A stretch of 24,052 nucleotides of DNA, from the NCBI GenBank assembly GCA_041739275.1, contig JBGSOF010000056.1:1-24052 (forward strand), read 5' to 3'. The notes beneath the pieces were generated by a model. The model was not told the DNA's origin and made no database searches. It saw nothing but the letters and a program-made list of their open reading frames with translations. A program made the position numbers and the translations under genes. The stretch is from WGMI01 sp041739275 (GTDB taxonomy: Bacteria; Bacteroidota; Bacteroidia; Flavobacteriales; Schleiferiaceae). Shown here piece by piece: positions 1 through 6,679 of the stretch; the first letter of the stretch is position 1; each line of letters begins with the position of its first letter.

Positions 1-464
1 CCACTTCTCGAGAGCATTTCAAGGATTCCCGCCGGGGTCGCGGGCAAAAAAGTGGGCAGTCCGAGACACATTTTTCCCACGTTGACCGGGTGAAAACCAT
101 CGACGTCTTTGTCGGGGTCCAAAGCGTGCAAAACGCGCTGTTCGTCTATGTGTTTGGGCAGGGGCAGTTGTACGATAAACCCATCGACCCCGGGGTTCTC
201 GTTTAAGGAACGCACGGTTTCGAGCACCTCTTTTTCTGAGACGTGTTCTGAGAGTCTCAGTACCTCTGAATCAAAGCCCACTTCGGTGCAATCGAGCGCC
301 TTGGCCCGGACATAGGTCTCGCTCGGAGGGTCGTTCCCCACCAATATGGCCACGAGTTTCGGAGGTCGAACTCCTTGTTCCAAAGCTTCTTTTACGTACG
401 AACGGACTTCTTCGCGGATCTGTGCCGAAAGCGCCCTGCCGTCGATGCGGTTGTCGGTTGTCAT
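1..464 (-). CDS. folD: Bifunctional methylenetetrahydrofolate dehydrogenase/cyclohydrolase FolD (partial, C-terminus beyond left edge)
   Basis: FolD oxidises 5,10-methylene-THF to methenyl-THF with NADP+ and hydrolyses this to 10-formyl-THF in the cytosol, supplying one-carbon units for purines and fMet-tRNA. Translating the minus strand from the ATG at 464-462 gives about 154 codons, roughly the first half of a family that is usually 280-300 residues. The catalytic YVxxK motif is visible (Tyr51, Lys55), followed by the substrate-site motif DGFIVQLPLPKH (about residues 94-105), the KDVDGFHPVNVG motif (about 119-130) and PATPAGI (about 141-147). Many FolD proteins have PCTP at the last position, so the Cys is replaced by Ala here. 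The start overlaps the ffh stop as ATGA, indicating co-transcription and probable translational coupling. Identification is firm; the C-terminal NADP-binding half is not visible. Confidence 0.95.
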   Translation of the reverse strand, partial: MTTDNRIDGRALSAQIREEVRSYVKEALEQGVRPPKLVAILVGNDPPSETYVRAKALDCTEVGFDSEVLRLSEHVSEKEVLETVRSLNENPGVDGFIVQLPLPKHIDEQRVLHALDPDKDVDGFHPVNVGKMCLGLPTFLPATPAGILEMLSRS

Positions 465-1789
465 GAGCGCTTGCCCATTCGTGCCGCCAATTGCTTCGCC
501 CCGCCCCCCTGCACCATCTTCATCATCTTGCTCATTTCTTCGAATTGTTTGATGAGCTTGTTGACATCGTTGATGGTCGTGCCCGAGCCCAGAGCGATTC
601 GCTTGCGCCTCGAACCGTTTAAAAGCGAGGGGTTGCGGCGTTCTTGAGGGGTCATGCTGTGAATCATGGCCTCGACGTGTTTAAAGGCGTCGTCGCTCAA
701 GTCGATGTCTTTGGTGAGTTTTCCAAGACCGGGGATCATCCCCATTAGGTCTTTCATCGAACCCATCTTTTTGATTTGGCCGATCTGCACCAAGAAGTCG
801 TCGAATCCGAACTTGTTCTGGGCAATTTTTTTAGAAAACTCCCGTGCCTGACCCGCGTCAAATTGTTCTTGTGCCCTTTCGACCAAGCTGACCACGTCGC
901 CCATGCCGAGAATGCGGTCGGCCATTCGATCGGGGTAGAACACATCAAGTGCGTCGAGTTTTTCGCCGGTACCCACAAATTTGATGGGCTTATCGACCAC
1001 GCTGCGAATGCTCAGCGCGGCTCCGCCCCGGGTGTCTCCGTCGAGTTTGGTCAAAACCACCCCGTTGTATGCAATGGCATCGTGAAAAGCCTTGGCGGTG
1101 TTTACGGCATCTTGCCCGGTCATGGAATCCACGACAAACAGGGTCTCGCTCGGCTGCAGCTCGCGGTGGACGCGGACAATTTCGTCCATCATTTCGGCAT
1201 CGACTGCCAAGCGCCCGGCGGTGTCTACGATTAAGCTACTGAATCCCTTGGCTTTGGCATACGAAACGGCCTCTCGGGCAATGTGCACGGGGTCTTTGGA
1301 TTCGGGCAGCGAAAAGACTTCAACCCCAATCTGTTCTCCGAGAATTTTGAGCTGGTCAATGGCTGCGGGGCGGTAGACGTCGCAAGCGGCGAGCAGTACT
1401 TTCTGCCCTCTTTTGCGCTTTAAAAACGAAGCGAGTTTTCCGCTAAACGTGGTCTTGCCCGAGCCCTGAAGACCGGCGACGAGCACGATGGCAGGTTGCC
1501 CTTTCAATTGAAGATCAGCGGCTTGACCGCCCATCATTCGCGCCATTTCGTCTCGGACGATTTTGACCATCAACTGCCCGGGCTGCAGGCTGGTGATCAC
1601 TTTTTGCCCGATGGCTTCATCCTTGACACGGTCTACAAAGTCTTTGGCCACCTTGTAGCTTACGTCGGCCTCGACCAAAGCGCGCCGAACTTCTTTGAGG
1701 GTTTCGGCTACGTTGATCTCGGTGATCTGCCCGCGGCCTTTGAGCAAGTGGAACGCGCTTTCGAGGCGTTCGCTCAGCTTTTCAAACAT
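461..1789 (-). CDS. ffh: Signal recognition particle GTPase Ffh (SRP54)
   Basis: Ffh binds the SRP RNA and emerging signal sequences, then docks ribosomes on the FtsY receptor for co-translational membrane insertion. The 442-residue protein has the family's usual length and order: a helical N domain (about 1-90), the G domain with P-loop GLQGSGKTT (106-114), DTAGR (189-193) and TKLDGDTRGG (247-256), then a methionine-rich M domain (about 310-442) with the GMIPG motif. The ATG at 1789 gives the classic MFEKLSERLESAF start. It is the first gene of a two-gene unit with folD, which begins inside its stop codon. Upstream lies a non-coding region with the repeat element at 1921-2505. No SRP RNA gene was recognised nearby. 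Confidence 0.98.
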   Translation of the reverse strand: MFEKLSERLESAFHLLKGRGQITEINVAETLKEVRRALVEADVSYKVAKDFVDRVKDEAIGQKVITSLQPGQLMVKIVRDEMARMMGGQAADLQLKGQPAIVLVAGLQGSGKTTFSGKLASFLKRKRGQKVLLAACDVYRPAAIDQLKILGEQIGVEVFSLPESKDPVHIAREAVSYAKAKGFSSLIVDTAGRLAVDAEMMDEIVRVHRELQPSETLFVVDSMTGQDAVNTAKAFHDAIAYNGVVLTKLDGDTRGGAALSIRSVVDKPIKFVGTGEKLDALDVFYPDRMADRILGMGDVVSLVERAQEQFDAGQAREFSKKIAQNKFGFDDFLVQIGQIKKMGSMKDLMGMIPGLGKLTKDIDLSDDAFKHVEAMIHSMTPQERRNPSLLNGSRRKRIALGSGTTINDVNKLIKQFEEMSKMMKMVQGGGAKQLAARMGKRS

Positions 1790-1809
1790 GCTTTTTTACC
1801 AATGGGTGG

Positions 1810-1817
1810 CAAAGGTA
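1810..1817 (-). promoter_or_regulatory. Possible -7 box (TACCTTTG) upstream of ffh
   Basis: Read on the minus strand, this octamer matches the Bacteroidota -7 consensus TAnnTTTG and lies about 20 nt before the ffh ATG. No TTG was found 17-23 nt further upstream, so the -33 element is missing, and the implied 5' leader would be only about 13 nt. It is weaker than the bamD promoter candidate. Confidence 0.3.
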
Positions 1818-1884
1818 CGGAGTGGACGGGGGATGATCTGGGTTCCAAGCTCGATGGCATCAGGTTGCGCTGATGATGCGTCTG

Positions 1885-1920
1885 GATGCCCGAATCGGGT
1901 TCTACTGCTGGGACGAAAAG
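1885..1920 (+). repeat. 36-nt imperfect direct repeat, left copy (with CCCGAATCGGG palindrome)
   Basis: It begins GATGCCCGAATCGGGTT and, after 10 variable bases, ends GACGAAAAG. The same two blocks with the same 10-nt spacing recur at 2508-2543. The core CCCGAATCGGG is self-complementary. This copy abuts the left end of the repeat element at 1921. It is not visible upstream of the second element copy at 23847, so it appears to lie outside the element proper. Confidence 0.7.
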
Positions 1921-2505
1921 GGGTCATAAGTTATTCATGGGGAACGCTGTCTATTCCGGTAAATCAATACTCAATCTTTGGTTCGTAAAAAGGGTTCAAA
2001 CAAATAATTGAAATAAGATCCTGCAAACTCTACCAGGGTCTTCGATAGATATCTCCCGGCTACGCCGTTGATTCTTTAAGGTTGGCCTGCGCTGTCAATT
2101 CCCTGACTACGGCTCTGATGTGCACTCCGCTGCCGCGGGGGCCTTCTTTCTTTGCTGCTCCAAAGAAAGAAGGAAAGAAAAGAGCTTTTCAGTCCGGCGT
2201 GGCGCTCTCTTGTCCACCCGCTCGCGCTTTGGCCGAGGTCGCCGCCGCAGAATTTTAATAGGATGTTGCGGCTGTTGTGCGACTCGGCGTCGCTGGCGGG
2301 TCCCGGAGTCGAGAGGCCTTAAACAACTTGATATACCGGCTACTCGTTGACTGCTAGTGTATTGTTTAGTTCGAACGTACGTGATCCTTTCACCTTCTAA
2401 ATCAATCAACTTATGTGTTTTTTTTCAGGACCTTATCGATAAGAGATTCCCTGACCTCTCCAATCAGCCTCTTTTCAGTTAGTCCCCATAAATTTTCGCT
2501 GACCC
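1921..2505 (+). repeat. Palindrome-rich dispersed repeat element, copy 1 (MITE/BIME-like, non-coding)
   Basis: This roughly 585-bp stretch has no convincing gene. Its ends carry an inverted motif: GGGTCA-N10-ATGGGGA at 1921-1943 and its reverse complement at 2483-2505. Inside, 2036-2125 is clearly homologous to 23962-24052: the last 46 nt match at 36 positions without gaps, both contain CGGCTACGCCG, and both end TGATGTGCAC. The distance from GGGTCA to GGGTCTTCG is 115 nt in both copies, and an ungapped hand alignment of that part matches at about half of its positions. A perfect 13-bp hairpin (2142-2173) and a CGACTC/GAGTCG stem (2280-2311) follow. Overlapping arginine-rich open frames occur on both strands and look spurious. 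A dispersed non-coding repeat is the best description; mobility is inferred. Confidence 0.7.
2142..2173. repeat. Perfect 13-bp inverted repeat (hairpin) inside the repeat element
   Basis: CCTTCTTTCTTTG (2142-2154) and its exact reverse complement CAAAGAAAGAAGG (2161-2173) flank a 6-nt loop. The stem is purine/pyrimidine-asymmetric and is followed on the plus strand by further A/G-rich sequence. It has no U-tract typical of an intrinsic terminator. It could fold as a DNA cruciform or RNA hairpin. Confidence 0.85.
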
Positions 2506-2507
2506 AT

Positions 2508-2543
2508 GATGCCCGAATCGGGTTTTGGGGCTATGACGAAAAG
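2508..2543 (+). repeat. 36-nt imperfect direct repeat, right copy
   Basis: This copy matches 1885-1920 in both outer blocks, the GATGCCCGAATCGGGTT start and the GACGAAAAG end, with identical spacing. It sits just beyond the right inverted motif of the repeat element, which ends at 2505. It also carries a second small stem, GGGGCT (2527-2532) with AGCCCC (2542-2547), that is not conserved in the left copy. Confidence 0.7.
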
Positions 2544-2608
2544 CCCCTACGCCATGACGCGGGGTTGCGTACATTTCATCCAAGAAAAGTGATTCAATTC
2601 GAATTTAG

Positions 2609-3316
2609 GTGTTCCAGGTTCGCTCCATTCGGTGGCTTGCGCTCGGAGTTCTGCTCCTGCTCTCGGTTTCGGCTACGGCTTATTTCCGCGCCAAACCCCG
2701 CCATTTCAAGCAGGCGCGCACTTGGCTTTACAAAACCGGCCATAGCGGCTGGAATCGTCTAATCCGAGGCATTCCGTGGAAATCATTGAAGAACGAAGCG
2801 CGATACACCAGTCGTTTTCGGAGCAATGCCTATTCCCTGCACCGCGAATCGGCCTCTCGACACCAGGCCTTGGTAATCCGCGGTGAAAGCGATCTCAAAG
2901 CGCTGCGCAGAGAAGGTAAACTGGTTGAAGTCCAAAAAGATCGGGGCTATAGAGTCGCCTCGATGAACTACGGAAAGCCGCTGTTGACCCCGAAAGCCAA
3001 GGGCTTGCTTCAAAGACTGGGAAAGTCCTTTTACGAAGAAAGCGGGGGGAGCTATTTTACCGTAACCTCCATGACGCGAACGGTTTCAGACCAAAAGCGA
3101 CTCACCAAAGTCAACAACAACGCCACCCGGAATGTGAGCACCCACTGCCACGGGGTTTCGTTCGACATTTCGTACACTCGGTTTAACGGAAAGCGGGGAC
3201 ACAACGCCAAGCTTCAACGAACACTGGAACAAGTGCTCGCCGAGCTGCAAAAAGAAGGGGCGCTCTATGCCATCTACGAGAAGAACGTTTCGTGTTTTCA
3301 CGTGACTGTGCGGTGA
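2609..3316 (+). CDS. DUF5715-family, peptidase M15-like membrane-anchored protein
   Basis: A 235-residue protein with one N-terminal hydrophobic segment (about 9-25) that would anchor it in, or direct it across, the inner membrane. The start is a GTG at 2609; an in-frame TAG sits immediately upstream (2606-2608), so no longer start exists. The C-terminal half carries STHCHGVSFD, which matches the SxHxxGxxxD zinc-site pattern of M15 D-Ala-D-Ala peptidases (Ser177, His179, Asp186), plus a late HVTV (His231) that could be the third ligand. TVTSMTR (about 151-157) and FDISY are typical of the Bacteroidota DUF5715 group as I recall it. The fold and ligands suggest a cell-wall peptidase, but activity is not shown. 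It stands alone, between the repeat element and the decayed island. Confidence 0.75.
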   Translation: MFQVRSIRWLALGVLLLLSVSATAYFRAKPRHFKQARTWLYKTGHSGWNRLIRGIPWKSLKNEARYTSRFRSNAYSLHRESASRHQALVIRGESDLKALRREGKLVEVQKDRGYRVASMNYGKPLLTPKAKGLLQRLGKSFYEESGGSYFTVTSMTRTVSDQKRLTKVNNNATRNVSTHCHGVSFDISYTRFNGKRGHNAKLQRTLEQVLAELQKEGALYAIYEKNVSCFHVTVR

Positions 3317-3581
3317 TGATCTAATTGCACCGTCGAGTCAACTTTTTGAAAACAATCGCACCCTTTTTGCCCGTCTCAATTGCTCGGTTTCTAGCGATTG
3401 ATCTTGCGAAGATTTGAATGGACGACCATAGTCAAATTGGTGTAAAACGCATTACGCATTCGGCCGGAAACAAGAGGAAAAATAAAGAAAAATCGCTTTA
3501 TTTCAACGGGTTATGACTATTCGGAAGGATCGAATAACCAAGACTTGGACACGCATGTGATCAAGTGCTCTTGTTGGTTGT
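3317..3581. other. Intergenic region with two adjacent hairpins
   Basis: No gene is supported in these 265 bp. Two hairpins occur close together: AAATAAAG (3480-3487) pairs perfectly with CTTTATTT (3496-3503) over an 8-nt loop, and GGTT plus ATTCG (3509-3512, 3519-3523) pairs with CGAAT plus AACC (3531-3539), leaving a 6-nt bulge. They sit just ahead of the recombinase stump. They could be a terminator for the upstream gene or remains of an integration site; the sequence does not decide. Confidence 0.5.
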
Positions 3582-3854
3582 TTGCACGGTCGTGAACAAT
3601 GTAATTCTCTCCATAAATCCGAACAGGAATCAAACCGGAGGCTGAAAGAAATCGCTCAGGTCGTCGGAATTCAAGGCAACCTCACCTGGCACATGTCTAG
3701 GCACACCTTTGGCCAACTGTGCTTTCTTAACGGCATCAGCGAGCTTCATATCCAAATGCTCTACGGCCACAGCAACCTTGGGCAAACCCTTGGCTATGCT
3801 CAACCTTCGCTCGATCAAATAGGTGAGAGCCTGAAAAGCTTAGCGAAATATTAG
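3582..3854 (+). pseudogene. C-terminal remnant of a tyrosine recombinase (phage-type integrase)
   Basis: Only about 75-90 residues survive, corresponding to the end of the catalytic domain of Bacteroidota-type tyrosine recombinases, which are usually 300-420 residues. The stretch RRLKEIAQVVGI resembles the segment before the HxxR box; HMSRHTF supplies the His and Arg of that box; LYGHSNLGQTLGYAQ supplies the later GH and the presumptive catalytic Tyr. The first catalytic Arg, the core-binding domain and the N-terminal DNA-binding domain are absent upstream, where only hairpins and no matching frame are seen. The nominal ATG at 3582 is unlikely to be a true start. It is most simply a decayed integrase left by an excised or eroded mobile element; the AT-rich lipoprotein genes directly downstream fit that history. 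Confidence 0.8.
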
Positions 3855-4013
3855 AGATTAGTAGATGACCCAATAAAGATTATGTGGGCTTAGAAAAGAA
3901 AAAATCTATAGGGTAATAGGCATTAATATTGAATTAACAATTTAATAATCAATAAAATAGCACTAATGTGATTCTTTATTACTTCCTTAGCTTCAAAATC
4001 AAAATTCATTCCC
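3855..4013. other. AT-rich intergenic stretch
   Basis: It is strongly AT-rich compared with the flanking housekeeping genes. No gene, convincing promoter or structured RNA is visible. It may contain the promoter of the small lipoprotein gene at 4014, but no clear TAnnTTTG box was found. Confidence 0.4.
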
Positions 4014-4397
4014 ATGAAAACTGCATTTGTATTTGTGCCTGCTATGTTAATTATGGCGGCTATTGGATGTTCGAAGGAAACCATCAGCAATAATGAGGTG
4101 ACACCAACACCAGAACTGTCTGGAGATTGTTAAATTGGTCCTGTATTTTGCATCATGGAGACTGGCGAAGAGATCAAAATTGGTGCAAAGTGTCAAATTT
4201 CTGATCATACGGGTTGCTTCATGGAGACACCGTGTTATGTCGAAAACACATCTGCGCATACATCTGATCCTACGTTTGAGGAGGTGTACAACAATGTTCT
4301 GGAATATTATTCTTTAGAGTCTATTCCTGATGAGGAAATTATGAACTATCCAGAACTCGTAGCTGCTATGAGAAATATGGGATTGCCACTCGAGTAA
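4014..4397 (+). pseudogene. Small Cys-rich lipoprotein gene interrupted by an in-frame TAA
   Basis: The ATG at 4014 opens a 39-codon frame beginning MKTAFVFVPAMLIMAAIGC, a clear lipoprotein signal with Cys19 as the lipidated residue, followed by a short polar linker ending SGDC. A TAA at 4131-4133 then stops it. The same frame continues without another stop from 4134 to 4397, encoding a 87-residue domain with further cysteines (VFC, KC, GC, PC) and an acidic C-terminus ending NMGLPLE. Signal, linker and domain together read as one roughly 127-codon gene with a nonsense codon. Alternatives are two separate products, with the second starting at the ATG at 4155 and lacking an export signal, stop-codon readthrough, or a sequencing error. 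The function is unrecognised. The next gene starts 7 nt downstream on the same strand. Confidence 0.6.
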
Positions 4398-4404
4398 TTA
4401 GAAT

Positions 4405-5484
4405 ATGTTGCGAATCTTAATTAGAGCCTCTTTATGGGGCTCTTTATATTGTGCGTTTGGATGTACTTCGCGTGAATTAGCTGCAGATAGAAGTGTTGAT
4501 AAGCTCACACTTGTTCGGAAGACGTTTCGGATGGATGTTATAACATCTGGAGTTTCAGATTACGTTGTATTATCTGATTCAGTTTTTGCTGAGAATGATT
4601 TACAGTTTGCAGTATTAGAGCCCAGAGGACTGTCGATATATAGTATCAAAAAGGACTCTTTGTTGGAATTTGATTCACTTGGTTCGAGCTATCCTGACGA
4701 GCCATTGTTTTACATGGGATTTGACAATTATTGTTACAAAGTAGGAAACTCTTACCGGGGACTATTGAATGGTGTGCCATTTCGCCGTTCAGTACTATAC
4801 CTAGAAGAAGGTCAGCAGCTCGCTCCTGATAAGCCACTTGTAATGTTTCAGAATGGTAATATATTTATGTATTTATATGACATTAGAAACCAAAAGTCGA
4901 GACGATATTATATGGACAGATATCCGTTTAACATTTTGGACTATAATGGTGAACTTCAGGTTGTTCAGGTCAAATTTCCTAGAATATACAGCAATGAAGC
5001 TATTCCAGTGGAGCACCTAATTTCCTACGATGGACAACGAGTTGTTGTGAGCATGAATGCATGTGATTCCGTCTTTTTTATTGATTCGAATGGAGCCATT
5101 GAAGTATGGCCTTTCCCGAAATTAATCAAGCCAGAAATGTATGAGGTAACAAGTTCGACAGACATGAAGGAACAGGTAGCCGTCAGAATGAAGAACAAGA
5201 CCGATGCTGCTTTCTATGGTCCCGCGTTTGTTACGTCAACTGGCCTTGTACGGTTGTTCTACCAGCCTGTTGTGGCTGATGGAAAAGTGGTTGCTAAAGA
5301 AATATTTGTATTGCATCAACGGAGCAAGAATGGACCTATCGTGTGGTCGAGTGCTGGTGTCTACAAGATGGCGGATTTATATAGATGGTTTTGTGTCCAA
5401 GATAAGCTTTATACAGTAAGATGGGCATTGCATCCTACCTCAAGGAGGTTACTCATTGAAGAATATGAATTAGTCTTTCATTAG
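4405..5484 (+). CDS. Predicted lipoprotein of unknown function (possibly beta-propeller, DUF4221/6-bladed-propeller-like)
   Basis: A 359-residue protein beginning MLRILIRASLWGSLYCAFGC, a short positively charged and hydrophobic signal with a plausible lipobox (AFGC, Cys20). The mature part is rich in short beta-strand-like stretches with aromatic and Asp/Gly turns, such as LQFAVLEPRGLSIYSIKKDS, NIFMYLYDIRN and CDSVFFIDSNGAIEVWPF. This is the texture of Bacteroidota beta-propeller lipoproteins of the BF3164 or DUF4221 type. I cannot identify repeats confidently, so the family call is tentative. It follows the interrupted lipoprotein gene by 7 nt and shares its AT-rich composition, so the two probably arrived and were transcribed together. 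No neighbour suggests a pathway. Confidence 0.65.
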   Translation: MLRILIRASLWGSLYCAFGCTSRELAADRSVDKLTLVRKTFRMDVITSGVSDYVVLSDSVFAENDLQFAVLEPRGLSIYSIKKDSLLEFDSLGSSYPDEPLFYMGFDNYCYKVGNSYRGLLNGVPFRRSVLYLEEGQQLAPDKPLVMFQNGNIFMYLYDIRNQKSRRYYMDRYPFNILDYNGELQVVQVKFPRIYSNEAIPVEHLISYDGQRVVVSMNACDSVFFIDSNGAIEVWPFPKLIKPEMYEVTSSTDMKEQVAVRMKNKTDAAFYGPAFVTSTGLVRLFYQPVVADGKVVAKEIFVLHQRSKNGPIVWSSAGVYKMADLYRWFCVQDKLYTVRWALHPTSRRLLIEEYELVFH

Positions 5485-5587
5485 GCGATAATTGGTGAGG
5501 TCTTTTTTAATTCTATACGTATGGATTCAACAGTTTGACGTATTTATCAAGGACAATCTTATTTGATTTTTCTTTCACAAACAAGGT

Positions 5588-6097
5588 TCAGATGACGTAT
5601 ACTTCACCATCCACGATTAATCGACTGGCGTTGATCAGCTCAACCTTAAACGATTTGAACGCCACCCGGAATCGACTCAGTCGGTACAGCTTCAGGGGAT
5701 CGTAGCTCAGCAGTTGATCAACTGTGAGCGACAATTTGGCCCGAGCCGCCTTTAGACGCCTTACTTGGTCCAGCATCGGCTCCCAGGTATCGTCGTAGTA
5801 GCTGCCAGAACCGTTCCAGTAAGTGCTTCTTGAATCGCTGGGATATTGCTCGGCACTGGCCCTCGGAATTGGTGAAAGCAAAGGGTTCGGTAGATTGTTG
5901 ACACCACGGTAAAACAAGAGGTAGAGGGGTAGTTCATCGTCGATCTCCGCATTGAGGTAAGTCGATATGGTACTTCCTGCGCTCACATCAGCGAGGACAG
6001 TTCCGCAATCAGTGGTAATTACTTCTGGCTTTAAGGTGTCTGCGGCTCTCTGAGACAGACCGAGCAAGGCGGTAATCTGAAGCCCTTCCAAAAGAGC
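5588..6097 (-). pseudogene. C-terminal protein fragment, possibly phage-derived, in frame behind the preceding gene's stop
   Basis: An open frame of about 167-169 codons with no ATG at its head; the first usable start is a TTG at 6091. It has no signal peptide. The frame is continuous with the gene at 6098-6679, separated only by that gene's TGA (6100-6098). Internal stretches such as LNAEIDDELPLYLLFYRG and the ending RFRVAFKSFKVELINASRLIVDGEVYVI resemble, from memory and without a search, C-terminal parts of Bacteroidota prophage structural proteins. The absence of a proper start and its position beside the decayed recombinase island suggest a truncated gene whose 5' part was lost in a deletion joining it to the end of the 6098 gene. 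It could instead be a genuine short coupled ORF. Function unknown. Confidence 0.45.
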
Positions 6098-6679
6098 TCA
6101 ATCGTCTTCGGGTTCAGCTTCTTCCTCCGAATCAGAAGCTTCAAAAGATTCATCTTCCCGAGGCGCTTGTCTCGACGCAGGCTGAGCTGAGGTCGAAGTG
6201 GCTTGGTAGATCAAAGGTTTTTCAAACAAATAGGCATTGTTGTCGCGGTTCTCTTCAAAAGCCTCATTCGAATTCACCCAAAGACCGATGCGATAGGTCT
6301 GGCCGACCACCCATGGCACCTCTGTGCCCAAATCGATGGTCTCGTTCTTGAATTCCATGCTGCCCATGTGGTAGATCCCGTCCAGCCTGTACGTCTTCAA
6401 GATGGTGATGCTCTCCTTGCTGATGTTGTCGGCAGGAGCCACATAAATGGAAACCTCAAAAGGCGGCGTGGCTTTTTGTGAATTGTTTCCGTCGGCCAAA
6501 ACCATGAAGTGCACGCCTTCAATGGTTTGATTGACAGAGTTGTACCTTTTGTAATACATATTCTCGCTCAAATTGGTCGAATACACCTCTGCGGGTTCAA
6601 TCGATTGAGCTTGAAGTGCAAACCAGGAATGGAGCGAGAAGCAGGAGATCGCCAGATAGAAGTGAATTCGCGTCTTCAT
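6098..6679 (-). CDS. Secreted protein with CARDB-like beta-sandwich and acidic tail
   Basis: 193 residues. The N-terminus (MKTRIHFYLAISCFSLHSWF, ending LQAQ) is a signal peptide with likely cleavage near residue 24, so the product is periplasmic, exported or outer-membrane associated. The middle (about 30-155) has the sequence feel of a CARDB/Ig-like beta-sandwich, with VGQTYRIGLWVNSNEAFEENRDNNAY (about 125-150) matching the 'N...E.N..NN.A' signature of CARDB domains. The tail from about residue 160 is a low-complexity Ser/Glu/Asp segment ending EPEDD. No T9SS sorting domain is present. Its ATG overlaps the fabI stop as ATGA, so it is the distal gene of the housekeeping cluster and translationally coupled. 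Its function is unknown. Confidence 0.7.
   Translation of the reverse strand: MKTRIHFYLAISCFSLHSWFALQAQSIEPAEVYSTNLSENMYYKRYNSVNQTIEGVHFMVLADGNNSQKATPPFEVSIYVAPADNISKESITILKTYRLDGIYHMGSMEFKNETIDLGTEVPWVVGQTYRIGLWVNSNEAFEENRDNNAYLFEKPLIYQATSTSAQPASRQAPREDESFEASDSEEEAEPEDD

Noticed and set aside
776..1234. 152-codon plus-strand frame within ffh
   Set aside because: It lies antisense to conserved ffh motifs and has no recognisable domain.
2107..2409. Overlapping Arg-rich open frames on both strands in the repeat element
   Set aside because: They are low-complexity, overlap on both strands, sit on the hairpin and have no start context; the DNA repeat explains them.
1790..2608. SRP RNA or tRNA gene near ffh
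   Set aside because: No T-loop GGTTCGA motif, cloverleaf or SRP Alu/helix 8 tetraloop signature could be identified.
3311..3332. CGGTG/CACCG stem at the 3' end of the M15-like gene as a terminator
   Set aside because: The stem is only 5 bp with a 12-nt loop and the following T run is 10 nt away.
5485..5587. Intrinsic terminator between the convergent genes
   Set aside because: T-rich runs occur but no stem of useful length precedes them on either strand.
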